A stretch of 64,000 bases of DNA from Parabacteroides bouchesdurhonensis (GCF_900186615.1 NZ_LT896588.1:2776559-2840558), one strand, 5' to 3'; counted from the first letter of the stretch, positions 25,911-34,461 are shown. Numbers and translations are program-made. The notes: a model not told the origin generated them from the letters alone.

Positions 25911-26243
25911 ATGTATATAGACAATGAAAACTTCGAGAAGTGGATGGAGCAGCTTTCCAAGAAACTGATCGAAATAGGCAAAGACCTAAAGTCACTTATC
26001 AATACGGACAATATTCTCGATGATAATGAGAAGCTGTTAGATAATCAAGATTTGGCTTTTCTCCTGAAAGTATCGTTCCGAACTCTCCAACGTTACAGAG
26101 TGAGCGGACAACTACCCTACTTTACCATCGGAAAGAAAACCTACTATCGAGCGAACGATATTCGGGCTTTTGTTCGTGAACGTGCCGACTCTCAAACTTA
26201 CAAGCAGTTTGAAAAAGCTAATCAATTAGAGAATAAATCTTGA
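25911..26243 (+). CDS. Helix-turn-helix protein (HTH_17)
   Basis: A 110-residue protein with an acidic helical N-terminus and an excisionase-type helix-turn-helix at about residues 48-85 (QDLAFLLKVSFRTLQRYRVS, then the wing FTIGKKTYYRANDIRAF). Paralogous in layout to the gene at 21892. It stands alone before the mobilization region and may regulate it. Confidence 0.85.
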   Translation: MYIDNENFEKWMEQLSKKLIEIGKDLKSLINTDNILDDNEKLLDNQDLAFLLKVSFRTLQRYRVSGQLPYFTIGKKTYYRANDIRAFVRERADSQTYKQFEKANQLENKS

Positions 26244-26279
26244 AAGCAAAATGTAGCAGAGAAAAGAAGTCTATGTTTA

Positions 26280-26450
26280 GGCTATTCCTCTATGCTACCA
26301 CCCCAATTTAGCAGAAACAGCTACGCCTTCCGGCTTCGCTCATTTCGCTAAATTGAGCAAGAGGGAACTGGACAAGTCCTGTTCTTCCCTCTTGCCCTGC
26401 GGGACAAAGCCTTCGGCTTTAGGGTGTTACAAGAACACGCTGTAATGACA
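26280..26450. other. Candidate transfer origin (oriT) region
   Basis: Non-coding DNA directly upstream of the btgA-type gene, dense in palindromes. GCAAGAGGGAA (26357-26367) pairs perfectly with TTCCCTCTTGC (26385-26395); AAAGCC-TTC-GGCTTT follows closely; and CAATTTAGC pairs with GCTAAATTG just to the left. Mobilizable Bacteroides elements of the cLV25/Tn5520 kind keep oriT beside their mobilization genes. Nick site not identified. Confidence 0.5.
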
Positions 26451-26527
26451 CCTGTAATAAGCATTTTCTTTTTAATGCTTATTATCAGGTATTTATCTAT
26501 TCATATTTCTACAAAAATGTAATTACC

Positions 26528-27112
26528 ATGCCAAATAACAGTCGAAAAACGATATTCACCACCATTTCCATAGACAAGGAAACGGCAGCTTTGGTAGAAA
26601 AGATATGCAAACGCTATTCACTGAAAAAGAGCGAAGTTGTAAAGTTGGCGTTCGGGTATATAGATAAGGCACATATCAATCCATCCGAAGCACCTGAATC
26701 TGTAAAATCAGAACTGGCGAAAATAAATAAGAGACAGGATGATATTATCCGGTTCATCCGTCATTATGAGGAAGAGCTACTGAATCCGATGATACGAGCT
26801 ACAAATTCTATCGCTTTGCGTTTCGATACTATCGGCAAAACATTGGAAACTCTCATACTCTCTCAACTGGAAGCCAGTCAGGAGAGGCAAACAGCTGTGC
26901 TGAAAAAGTTAAGTGAACAGTTTTGTAATCATGCCGATGTAATAAACAACCAATCCAAACAGATTAGCGCACTCTACCAGATACACCAACGAGATTATAA
27001 AAAGTTGCTTCACCTAATACAACTCTATTCGGAACTTTCTGCTTGTGGTGTGATGGATAGCAAAAGGAAAGATAATCTAAAAGCAGAAATTACAAACCTT
27101 ATAAATACATAA
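26528..27112 (+). CDS. BfmA/BtgA-family mobilization protein
   Basis: A 194-residue accessory mobilization protein. The N-terminus (TIFTTISIDKETAALVEKI) resembles a ribbon-helix-helix DNA-binding segment and the rest is long coiled helix with conserved RQDDIIRFIRHYEEELLNPM. BfmA/BtgA proteins bind oriT and help the partner relaxase during helper-driven transfer. The partner gene follows after 4 bp. Confidence 0.9.
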   Translation: MPNNSRKTIFTTISIDKETAALVEKICKRYSLKKSEVVKLAFGYIDKAHINPSEAPESVKSELAKINKRQDDIIRFIRHYEEELLNPMIRATNSIALRFDTIGKTLETLILSQLEASQERQTAVLKKLSEQFCNHADVINNQSKQISALYQIHQRDYKKLLHLIQLYSELSACGVMDSKRKDNLKAEITNLINT

Positions 27113-27116
27113 GCTT

Positions 27117-28040
27117 ATGCACATAGACTTTGCTCCACCATCTAGCGGCACATATAATAATGCTGGTAGTAGCCGGCAACTAGCTAATTACATGGAACAT
27201 GAAGATTTAGAACGGATGGAGAAAGGTATCTATACCGAAGGCTTTTTCAATCTGACAGATGATAACATCTATAAATCAAAGGTCGTAAAAGATATAGATA
27301 CTAATATCGGGCAGCTATTAAAAACGGATGCTAAGTTTTATGCTATTCATGTCAGCCCATCGGAACAGGAACTCCGGGCGATGGGTAATATAGAGCAGGA
27401 ACAAGCCGAAGCAATGAAACGCTATATTCGTGAGGTCTTTATTCCTGAATATGCCAAGAACTTCAACAAAGAATTATCCGCTTCGGATATAAAGTTCTAT
27501 GGTAAGATTCATTTTGATCGTAGCCGTTCAGATAATGAACTGAATATGCACTGCCATTTGATTGTAAGTCGTAAAGATCAAGCCAATAAAAAGAAACTGT
27601 CACCGCTTACCAACCATAAAAATACTAAGAAAGGCACTGTTACAGGAGGTTTTGACCGTGTGAACCTATTCAAACAAGCGGAACAGGGCTTTGATAAACT
27701 ATTCAACTACAATCGTCAGCAAACAGAATCATTTGATTACTACAATACGATGAAGAACAGTTCTATCTCCGAACAACTTGCAATACAGAATCAAAACTTT
27801 ACTGGCGAAAAGAAAAAAGAGAGATTTCAATCCTGTGAAAAAGAAAACAATATTTTTTGCAATCTTGATAGCAAACAAGATAATAAATACTCTAACAATC
27901 AGCAAAATAATAGTGGCGGTGATTCTCTTTTGTCTATCTTTTCATTAGGAGATAGCAATAATTATGACGCAAGATTAACAGAAGGACTACGGGCACAGAA
28001 ACGCCAAAAGAAAAAGAAGAGAGGAATAAGATACATCTAA
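27117..28040 (+). CDS. BtgB/BfmB-type mobilization protein, probable relaxase
   Basis: A 307-residue protein of the family paired with BtgA/BfmA on mobilizable Bacteroides elements (DUF5712-like). The N-terminal part shows SRQLANYMEHEDLERM, and an HxH metal-ligand motif in NELNMHCHLIVSRKDQ near residue 145 suits the relaxase fold, with FYAIHVSPSEQE as a preceding strand. The C-terminal 90 residues are Asn/Gln-rich and low in complexity. It should nick oriT with BtgA. Assigned from pairing and motif. Confidence 0.82.
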   Translation: MHIDFAPPSSGTYNNAGSSRQLANYMEHEDLERMEKGIYTEGFFNLTDDNIYKSKVVKDIDTNIGQLLKTDAKFYAIHVSPSEQELRAMGNIEQEQAEAMKRYIREVFIPEYAKNFNKELSASDIKFYGKIHFDRSRSDNELNMHCHLIVSRKDQANKKKLSPLTNHKNTKKGTVTGGFDRVNLFKQAEQGFDKLFNYNRQQTESFDYYNTMKNSSISEQLAIQNQNFTGEKKKERFQSCEKENNIFCNLDSKQDNKYSNNQQNNSGGDSLLSIFSLGDSNNYDARLTEGLRAQKRQKKKKRGIRYI

Positions 28041-28181
28041 TACAATCAAAGAAGGAACATATTTCAAGAATAAAACGATAATACCAAGTCCTATGGCTTT
28101 CACCTCACTCATGCTATAAAAGAGATGCAAAAACAGATAAAACAACGAAAAAATTTCCTTAGATCAGTAGTTTGTGAAATA

Positions 28182-28223
28182 GATTCCATATATTTGTCTA
28201 AAAAATGACAGGTATATGGAATC
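28182..28223. promoter_or_regulatory. Operator-like inverted repeat over the methyltransferase promoter and start
   Basis: GATTCCATATA (28182-28192) and TATATGGAATC (28213-28223) are perfect 11-bp inverted arms with a 20-bp spacer. The left arm overlaps the -7 box TATATTTG (28189-28196). The right arm covers the ATG at 28216. The gene begins with a helix-turn-helix, so this is a probable self-repression site. Confidence 0.7.
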
Positions 28224-29727
28224 AAGCTTTGGGCAATACTTAAGAACTCTAAGAGAAGAAAGAAAATATTCTTTGTCGGAACTGGCAAAGCTAATAGATA
28301 TTAATGCCACAAATTTAAGTAAAATAGAAAGAGGAACTAGAGATTTTGATATGAAACGTTTATCAAAACTCTGTGAAATCTTCTCTCTTGACTACAAATC
28401 TATGGAGGAGGAACTTTTCAGTGAAAAGATTGCAAAAAAAATATGTGAAAATAATTACGACTCTTCAATTCTAAAACTTGCTGAACAGAAAATAAAATAT
28501 ATCTTTGATGGGCAAGAAAATTTATCAAATGTAACAGCAATACAAGGTGATTTATTTGAATCCGAGGATTGGAGGTTGAAACCTTTTGCATGTCCTGCTT
28601 CAACAATTAGAATAGCTACTCTATTTAGTGGCATTGGTGCAATTGAACATGCTTTTGATAGGTTAGGATTGAATCATGAAATCATATTTGCTGGTGACAT
28701 TGACCCATTTGTAAAGAAAAGCTATTTTGGAAATTATGAGATAGCTGAAAAAGACTGGCATAATGATGTTAAACAATTCTCTGCAAAGAAATACAAGAAA
28801 AAGGTGGATATTCTCGTAGGTGGAAGTCCCTGTCAAGCCTTTTCCATGGTGGGTAAACGATTAGGGTTAGATGATATCCGCGGAACTCTTTTTTATGATT
28901 TTGCACGGATAGTTCAGGACTCTCAGCCAAAAGTTTTTATCTATGAAAATGTACGTGGACTGGTAAATCATGATGGTGGTAGAACGTGGCAGGTAGTACA
29001 GGATGTCTTCAACGAACTAGGGTATAAAATACACTCTAAAATACTAAACAGCAAAGATTATGGCATACCTCAGAATAGGGAACGTATTTTTGTCGTGGGA
29101 TTCAAAGACCATGATTTTGTATTCGATTTCCCTAAAAAAATAAAGCTTGCTCACAGAATGCAGGACTTCTTAGAGGATTATACTGATTCAAAGTACTATC
29201 TCAAAGAAAAGGGGATAAAGTTTGTAACAAGTTCAAAGAACAAAAACAAAAGATATACGCAGATCAATGGAAATGTAGCTTTATGCCAAAAAGCTAACCA
29301 ACAGTTTAATTGGCATGGTGATTTTGTCTTTGAACCAGCCGATGATGCAGACTTTGATGAGTTCATATTCGATGTTAACGATGTGGAAGAAAAGTATTAT
29401 CTATCGGATAAAGTCCGTGACTATGTGCTAGCAAGTGGTACAAAAACTTTTAGGACAAGCATTCGTACAGATTTAGAGGTAGCACGCCCACTGCTTCAAA
29501 CGATGCACAAGATGCACCGAGCAGGAATTGATAATTATGTAACTCATAATAAGGGACGCATTCGGAAACTGACTCCAAAGGAATGCCTACGCCTTATGGG
29601 GTTCCGGGATACTTTTAACCGTGTTGTTAGTGACACACAACTATATCGGCAGGCAGGGAATAGTATAGTGGTTGATGTACTAATAGCCATATTAAAACAA
29701 ATGGATATAACACAATTTGGAGAATAA
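28216..29727 (+). CDS. DNA cytosine-5 methyltransferase with N-terminal Xre helix-turn-helix
   Basis: A 503-residue fusion. Residues 6-65 form an Xre-type helix-turn-helix (LRTLREERKYSLSELAKLI, then TNLSKIERG). Residues 130-500 form a C5-methyltransferase with motif I FSGIGAIEHAF, motif IV GGSPCQAFS carrying the catalytic Cys206, the ENV motif (IYENVRGLV), IPQNRERIF and the late RQAGNSIVVDVL. The recognition sequence cannot be read from the protein. It should both protect DNA and repress its own promoter. Its 3' end overlaps the DUF262 gene by 11 bp; three further genes follow with hardly any gap. Confidence 0.95.
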   Translation: MESSFGQYLRTLREERKYSLSELAKLIDINATNLSKIERGTRDFDMKRLSKLCEIFSLDYKSMEEELFSEKIAKKICENNYDSSILKLAEQKIKYIFDGQENLSNVTAIQGDLFESEDWRLKPFACPASTIRIATLFSGIGAIEHAFDRLGLNHEIIFAGDIDPFVKKSYFGNYEIAEKDWHNDVKQFSAKKYKKKVDILVGGSPCQAFSMVGKRLGLDDIRGTLFYDFARIVQDSQPKVFIYENVRGLVNHDGGRTWQVVQDVFNELGYKIHSKILNSKDYGIPQNRERIFVVGFKDHDFVFDFPKKIKLAHRMQDFLEDYTDSKYYLKEKGIKFVTSSKNKNKRYTQINGNVALCQKANQQFNWHGDFVFEPADDADFDEFIFDVNDVEEKYYLSDKVRDYVLASGTKTFRTSIRTDLEVARPLLQTMHKMHRAGIDNYVTHNKGRIRKLTPKECLRLMGFRDTFNRVVSDTQLYRQAGNSIVVDVLIAILKQMDITQFGE

Positions 29728-31465
29728 CGATATGAATAATCAACAAACAATGGATATTAAAGGCATCACTTATGAATATGCTGGTGCAATAGAAAAAATA
29801 ACCATAGCAGATTCTTTTGTAATGCCATCTAATAAGGTAGGAGAAGGAAATGGCGAGGCCAAGTTATATGTAGGCCAACGAGATTCTTCTGTTATCAATT
29901 TCTTTGGGGATAAAAGAGGTTTTGGAGGTCACTGTATCCTGCTTAAAAGCAATCTGTTGAAATATCTAAATGATGCCAAAGGTGAATACTTCGAGCCTTC
30001 ATACGAATATAGGAGAAAAAATTCTCTGCGCGAGTTATGGTATGAGAGAATAAACAGGATTAGTGGGATGGATGAGATAATTCATTTCAATATAGAAGAC
30101 CAAAACCAACTTGCCGGACCACGAGTATATGTGAATGCATCTGATGGATCACAAGCCGCATATAAGCTGATCCGAGAGATTCCTCTGCCTGTTATTTCAT
30201 ATTTGGATATTATTAAATTAAAATCTCATGATGGAGACATTCTATATTACTTCAAATTGGTCTTTAATATAGAGAGTGCACCTGAGGGTGAAATAGAAAA
30301 AGAAATGGGAAATGATCTGATTACAATCAAGACTCCATTTGATCCAAATAAAATAAAAGTCAGAACAATGCCTTCAACAATTGGGCAGATAATTGATGAT
30401 ATTAATGACAATATAATCAATCTTTCTACTGAATTTCAGCGACGTTCCGACTTGTGGGATGACAAGAAGAAAAGCCGTTTTATCGAATCTTTACTTTTAA
30501 AACTTCCTATTCCTGCTTTCTACTTCAATGAAAAGGAAGAAAACGATTTAGAAGTTATTGATGGACTACAGAGGATAAGTACAATAAGAGATTTTGCTAT
30601 TAACAAAAGATTAAAGCTCGTTGATTTAGAATTTCTAAAGGAATACAATGATTATTCTTTTGATAATTTGCCCGTAGTCCTGAGTCGAAGGATAAAAACT
30701 TTTCCTATCACTACCTATATCATTGAAAAAGGTACTCCTGATGAGGTAAAATATAATATATTTAAAAGAGTGAATACGGGTGGACTTGAACTCACGACTC
30801 AAGAAATAAGACATGCTATCAATAATGGGAAACCTGCAAATCTAATTGCTGATTTAGTTAGAGGGGAAGATGATCAGAAAGAAGATAAAACTATTAATAT
30901 ACGAAAAGAGAAAGATGGTTCGGTTATTTCTCTCTATGCAACTATTGAGGGAAAAGCTTTTGTAAGAGCCACTGACAATAAAATAGGTACCTTCCGAATG
31001 GAAGATCGAGATTTTGCCAATCGCTTTGTTTCATTCTACCTTATTCCTTATACTGAATATGAGCCTGACCTTGACACCTTTATGAACAAAGGGATGGCTA
31101 AAATAAATACTTTGTCTGATCAAGAAATTTCCATGTTAAAAAATAGATTTAAGATAGCAATGAACTTAGCCTTCGACATTTTCGAAAAGGATGCTTTTCG
31201 AAAAAGATTCAACATTGAAGATGCCAGAAAACCTATCAACAAGGCTCTTTTCGAGGTTCTTAGTGTAAATTTTGCAAAACTAGAGAACAGTGAAGTCTCA
31301 TTATTATTATCGCGCAAAGAACTATTCAAAGAAAAGTTTATTGCACTACATAATGAACTAGACGGTAAGTTCTTAAGGTCGATCACTCAAGGTACAGCTT
31401 CAAAAGAGAACGTCGAAAGGCGATTTAGAGATATTGAAAGAATTATAAAAGAAACACTTATATGA
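29717..31465 (+). CDS. DUF262 protein with an unusual N-terminal domain
   Basis: A 582-residue protein. Residues about 220-400 form a DUF262 (GmrSD N-terminal, ParB-like) domain: the variant nucleotide-binding motif DGLQR at 282-286 (usual DGQQR) and FKRVNTGGLELTTQEIRHA near residue 350. The first 200 residues are a separate domain with YVGQRDSSVINFFGDKRG and an aromatic/charged core that I do not recognise. The C-terminal part is helical and has no HNH (DUF1524) motif, unlike GmrS/GmrD and SspE. It overlaps the upstream methyltransferase by 11 bp and the downstream ATPase gene by 4 bp. Probably a nucleotide-dependent sensor or switch in a restriction-like system. Confidence 0.85.
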   Translation: MENNDMNNQQTMDIKGITYEYAGAIEKITIADSFVMPSNKVGEGNGEAKLYVGQRDSSVINFFGDKRGFGGHCILLKSNLLKYLNDAKGEYFEPSYEYRRKNSLRELWYERINRISGMDEIIHFNIEDQNQLAGPRVYVNASDGSQAAYKLIREIPLPVISYLDIIKLKSHDGDILYYFKLVFNIESAPEGEIEKEMGNDLITIKTPFDPNKIKVRTMPSTIGQIIDDINDNIINLSTEFQRRSDLWDDKKKSRFIESLLLKLPIPAFYFNEKEENDLEVIDGLQRISTIRDFAINKRLKLVDLEFLKEYNDYSFDNLPVVLSRRIKTFPITTYIIEKGTPDEVKYNIFKRVNTGGLELTTQEIRHAINNGKPANLIADLVRGEDDQKEDKTINIRKEKDGSVISLYATIEGKAFVRATDNKIGTFRMEDRDFANRFVSFYLIPYTEYEPDLDTFMNKGMAKINTLSDQEISMLKNRFKIAMNLAFDIFEKDAFRKRFNIEDARKPINKALFEVLSVNFAKLENSEVSLLLSRKELFKEKFIALHNELDGKFLRSITQGTASKENVERRFRDIERIIKETLI

Positions 31466-32598
31466 TAAAAAAGGTAGAGCTAATCAATTTTAAATCTCAT
31501 AAGAATACAGTTCTTAATTTAGAAAATCTTACTGTATTATGTGGACAAAACGGGACTGGAAAGTCATCATTTATACAAAGCCTATTATTACTGCGGCAAT
31601 CTAATTTAAAAAATCGATTAGATAAAGTGTTAGATTTGAATGATCCATTGTGTTATCTAGGGAAAGCTCAAGATGTATTCTATCAATTTGCAGAAAAAGG
31701 TAAATTTGAAGATAAAATTAAAATACTGATTTCAGACTCACTTCTTAAAAATTACTCTTGGGAGTTTGACGTAAAAGGAGACGCGACATTCCTAAATAGA
31801 GTTAGCGAATTAACAGAAAGTGAAGGTTTCTCAGATTTATCTCTCTTTTCTGCAAATTTCCAATATATAAGTGCTGCTAGAAATTTAGAATCAGTTTTTC
31901 CTGATGATTATGCAGTAACTATAGAAAAACAGATATCACAAAAAGAAGGAAAAGGAGAATTGACCGCACAGTTCCTCTACCAATGGGGAGTAAAACAGAA
32001 GATACAGGTGCATTCTGAGCTCATACACGATTCTGAATATGATTCCGAAAATAACTCTTTACTTGATCAGGTTTCTGCTTGGGAAAAAGAAATTAGTAAA
32101 GGAGTCAATATAATACCACAATTAGAAGGTAATAATTACGTTGTTAGATATAAGTTTGATGCAGAGGTACCTACAGATGAATTTTCTAGTAGGAATGTAG
32201 GATTTGGACTTTCCTATTCACTCCCTGTCGTTACAGCGATTTTGTCTGCTCAGCCAGGCTCATTGCTGTTTATTGAAAATCCAGAAGCGCATGTACATCC
32301 ATATGGACAATCGAAGCTGGCTGAATTAATATGTAAAGCTGCTCAAGCAGGAATTCAGTTAATTGTCGAAACCCACTCCGATCATATTATCAATGGAATT
32401 CTTGTACAATGTAAAAAGTACGAAGAAAAAGGTTCGGGAATAAATCGTGAGCATGCAAGAATCTACTATTTTGACAGAGATGATAAATATCAAGCTACAT
32501 TTTCTCAAGAAATTAAAATAGAAGAGGGTGGAAAGATTAAAGGCAGACCTATAGGTTTTTTTGACCAAATAGGAAAAGATTTACGCAAACTGATATAG
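31462..32598 (+). CDS. AAA/ABC-type ATPase (DUF3696-like)
   Basis: A 378-residue SMC/RecF-like ATPase. Walker A is GQNGTGKSS at residues 28-36, Walker B LLFIENPEAHVHP near residue 275, and the H-loop ETHSDHIINGI near residue 306. DUF3696-type proteins match this C-terminal layout. There is no TOPRIM nuclease domain after it, in contrast to OLD nucleases, so any nuclease must be a separate subunit. The start overlaps the DUF262 stop by 4 bp and the next gene begins 6 bp after its stop; the ATPase is therefore an obligate part of the cassette. Confidence 0.92.
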   Translation: MIKKVELINFKSHKNTVLNLENLTVLCGQNGTGKSSFIQSLLLLRQSNLKNRLDKVLDLNDPLCYLGKAQDVFYQFAEKGKFEDKIKILISDSLLKNYSWEFDVKGDATFLNRVSELTESEGFSDLSLFSANFQYISAARNLESVFPDDYAVTIEKQISQKEGKGELTAQFLYQWGVKQKIQVHSELIHDSEYDSENNSLLDQVSAWEKEISKGVNIIPQLEGNNYVVRYKFDAEVPTDEFSSRNVGFGLSYSLPVVTAILSAQPGSLLFIENPEAHVHPYGQSKLAELICKAAQAGIQLIVETHSDHIINGILVQCKKYEEKGSGINREHARIYYFDRDDKYQATFSQEIKIEEGGKIKGRPIGFFDQIGKDLRKLI

Positions 32599-32604
32599 AT
32601 TGTT

Positions 32605-33522
32605 ATGAATGACAAATTTTCTATTTTCTTATTATTTCCAACAGAATCCATAAATATTTCATCTAAGGCAGATGGAGAATCTTTGCTTAAAGAAATTCGG
32701 TTAATTCTAGATAGAATTGACTGTGAGAATAATGCAGAGCTATTTTATGGCTCTTCTAATAGAGAAGAGTTCTCCAAAATCCTAAAATTATATGAAAACG
32801 ATGATATGCTTGGATACTTTGGCTTTCTAGATTTTGAGGAAGCCATGCTGCAACTTTTTTTTGAGTCGGATATTAAAGATTGGGAGAAAGCCCCCAAATT
32901 TTCAGATGAATATTCATATATAGAGTATATTCCTGAAGTAAAATATGAAAATCCTAATATACCCTGTGTCTTAAAGGAGATAGCAGAGCGCTTGTCTATT
33001 AAATCCGCATACAAAATGCTACTCTTAAATATTGATCATGATGAATTTATGAGTGATCCCATTCAGATTAAGAGATTTGCAATCAATAAGCCTACTTGTA
33101 TAGTTAAAATTAAATCAGTATCTTCTTTTAGGGAATTGGACAACTGGTTCGATTCGGAACGAACTAAACGCAATTATAATTATAATGATTTTCGGCATAT
33201 ACAGGGACATCCCGATTATCGTTATTACAACAAAAAAGGTAAACGTGTAGGAAAATCACCACTATTAGGAGGACTTGCATATCGAAAAAACGCAGATGAG
33301 ATTCTCCAAACGGCACTTGGTGATCTAAAGGAACATTCTTTTCTTATCAATTGGGATACTCAAAATGAATGCTATATGAGATTTGAAGATGAAAATGTCC
33401 AAAATATGTATCATGGATACCACTTGGTTGATTATCAAACACATCAAAGAGACAAAGAAGAGGAAAAAAGAATTTCAAGAAGAGTTTTGGCTATTATAAG
33501 TTACAGAAAGAATAATTCTTAA
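32605..33522 (+). CDS. Orphan 305-residue protein of the cassette
   Basis: A soluble protein I do not recognise. Visible features are an acidic, aromatic N-terminal half without clear motif, and a conserved-looking C-terminal half with GHPDYRYYNKKGKRVGKSPL, then RKNADEILQTAL and NMYHGYHLVDYQTHQ. The His, Asp, Lys and Glu content there would suit a nuclease or nucleic-acid-binding domain, but no known catalytic motif is complete. It follows the ATPase gene by 6 bp on the same transcript, so it is probably the ATPase's effector or adaptor. Function not assigned. Confidence 0.7.
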   Translation: MNDKFSIFLLFPTESINISSKADGESLLKEIRLILDRIDCENNAELFYGSSNREEFSKILKLYENDDMLGYFGFLDFEEAMLQLFFESDIKDWEKAPKFSDEYSYIEYIPEVKYENPNIPCVLKEIAERLSIKSAYKMLLLNIDHDEFMSDPIQIKRFAINKPTCIVKIKSVSSFRELDNWFDSERTKRNYNYNDFRHIQGHPDYRYYNKKGKRVGKSPLLGGLAYRKNADEILQTALGDLKEHSFLINWDTQNECYMRFEDENVQNMYHGYHLVDYQTHQRDKEEEKRISRRVLAIISYRKNNS

Positions 33523-33694
33523 ATTCTCCTTTCTAGTTTATTTAACTAAGCACAAAACTTTGCAATAAAAAACTTTACATTTTACTTAAAAAAACAAACA
33601 GCTTACTCAACAGGAACAATAAAAAGCATGAAATAAAAATAAATCTATTTATTATTTTCATTTAAATATCCACACTTGCAAATAACATAAAAAA

Positions 33695-34150
33695 ATGGCA
33701 GACGTTCATTCTAAAGAAATAAGAAGCTATAATATGAGCAGAATAAGAGGGAAAAATACAAAACCTGAAATTCTGATTAGGAAATCTCTATTTTCTAAAG
33801 GGTTTAGATATAATCTCCATTCAAAAAATCTTCCAGGTAAACCTGATATCGTTTTACCAAAATATAAGACTGTGATTTTTGTGCATGGATGTTTTTGGCA
33901 TGGTCATGAAGGTTGTCAATATTATGTTATACCTAAAACGAGAACGGAATTTTGGCTTAACAAAATAAACACTAATATACAAAACGATATGAAAAATCTT
34001 ATATCACTAAAAAATATGGGGTGGAATGTAATAACTATTTGGGAATGTGAAACTAAAAAAAAGAATAATATTAAAGTTCTAATTGATCAAATAGAAAAAG
34101 AATTATACAATAACTTGATGTCAAACAAAAATACATCTTGCAAAATCTAA
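33695..34150 (+). CDS. Very short patch repair (Vsr) endonuclease-like protein
   Basis: A 151-residue Vsr-family endonuclease of the PD-(D/E)XK-like fold. Family blocks are SYNMSRIRGKNTKPE near residue 13, GKPDIVLPKYKTVIFVHGCFWHGHEGC (residues 49-76, with the catalytic Asp and zinc-site His/Cys), and the late WNVITIWECE. Vsr nicks next to T:G mismatches formed by deamination of 5-methylcytosine, so it normally accompanies a C5-methyltransferase, as here. It stands 172 bp after the four-gene run and may have its own promoter. As the only recognisable nuclease, it may instead serve as the restriction enzyme. Confidence 0.92.
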   Translation: MADVHSKEIRSYNMSRIRGKNTKPEILIRKSLFSKGFRYNLHSKNLPGKPDIVLPKYKTVIFVHGCFWHGHEGCQYYVIPKTRTEFWLNKINTNIQNDMKNLISLKNMGWNVITIWECETKKKNNIKVLIDQIEKELYNNLMSNKNTSCKI

Positions 34151-34400
34151 ACTTCAAAATTACAAAGATTTATGATTATGATGAAAATATTGTTATAAAA
34201 CACATAATAAATTTCTTCATGTATATCATAGATTCTTCTATATTGAAATTTTTAAATAATTTATTATCTTTACCCCAGTATTCTCCATGAGCAAACTACC
34301 GCAAAAGCACGTAGAAAATTAGTGGGTTAAATCATGGGATATGCTTGAAGCTAAAAATATAAAGTTTTAAATATCAGCATGGTAACTCTCTTAGGAGAAT

Positions 34401-34418
34401 CCCAGGCGGATCACTGAA
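34401..34418 (+). repeat. Right attachment repeat (attR core)
   Basis: The same 18 bp as at 19482-19499, here without the rest of a tRNA gene. It marks the element's right boundary. Confidence 0.92.
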
Positions 34419-34422
34419 TAAG

Positions 34423-34461
34423 AAGAATGCCCTGATAGTCGATGATTGTCAGGGCATTCTT
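34423..34461 (+). terminator. Original tRNA-Lys terminator, now beyond attR
   Basis: AAGAATGCCCTGA (34423-34435) pairs with TCAGGGCATTCTT (34449-34461), then TTT. Its spacing to the att core matches that of the left terminator and its CCCTGATA core is shared. Confidence 0.85.

Larger units (their letters stand above)
19482..34418. mobile_element. Integrative mobilizable element inserted in tRNA-Lys
   Basis: About 14.9 kb bounded by an 18-bp direct repeat of the tRNA-Lys 3' end (19482-19499 and 34401-34418). The integrase gene lies next to the tRNA, as is usual for tRNA-targeting integrases. The interior is clearly more AT-rich than the flanks. It carries helix-turn-helix proteins, a TetR/DinB/MATE/RteC block, BtgA/BtgB-type mobilization genes and a methyltransferase-centred defence-like cassette. 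There are no conjugation (tra) genes, so transfer would need a helper element. Confidence 0.92.

Noticed and set aside
28216-34150. The cassette as a DISARM, BREX or Dnd system
   Set aside because: DrmA/DrmB helicases, BrxC/PglZ and DndBCDE are all absent; only the methyltransferase idea is shared.
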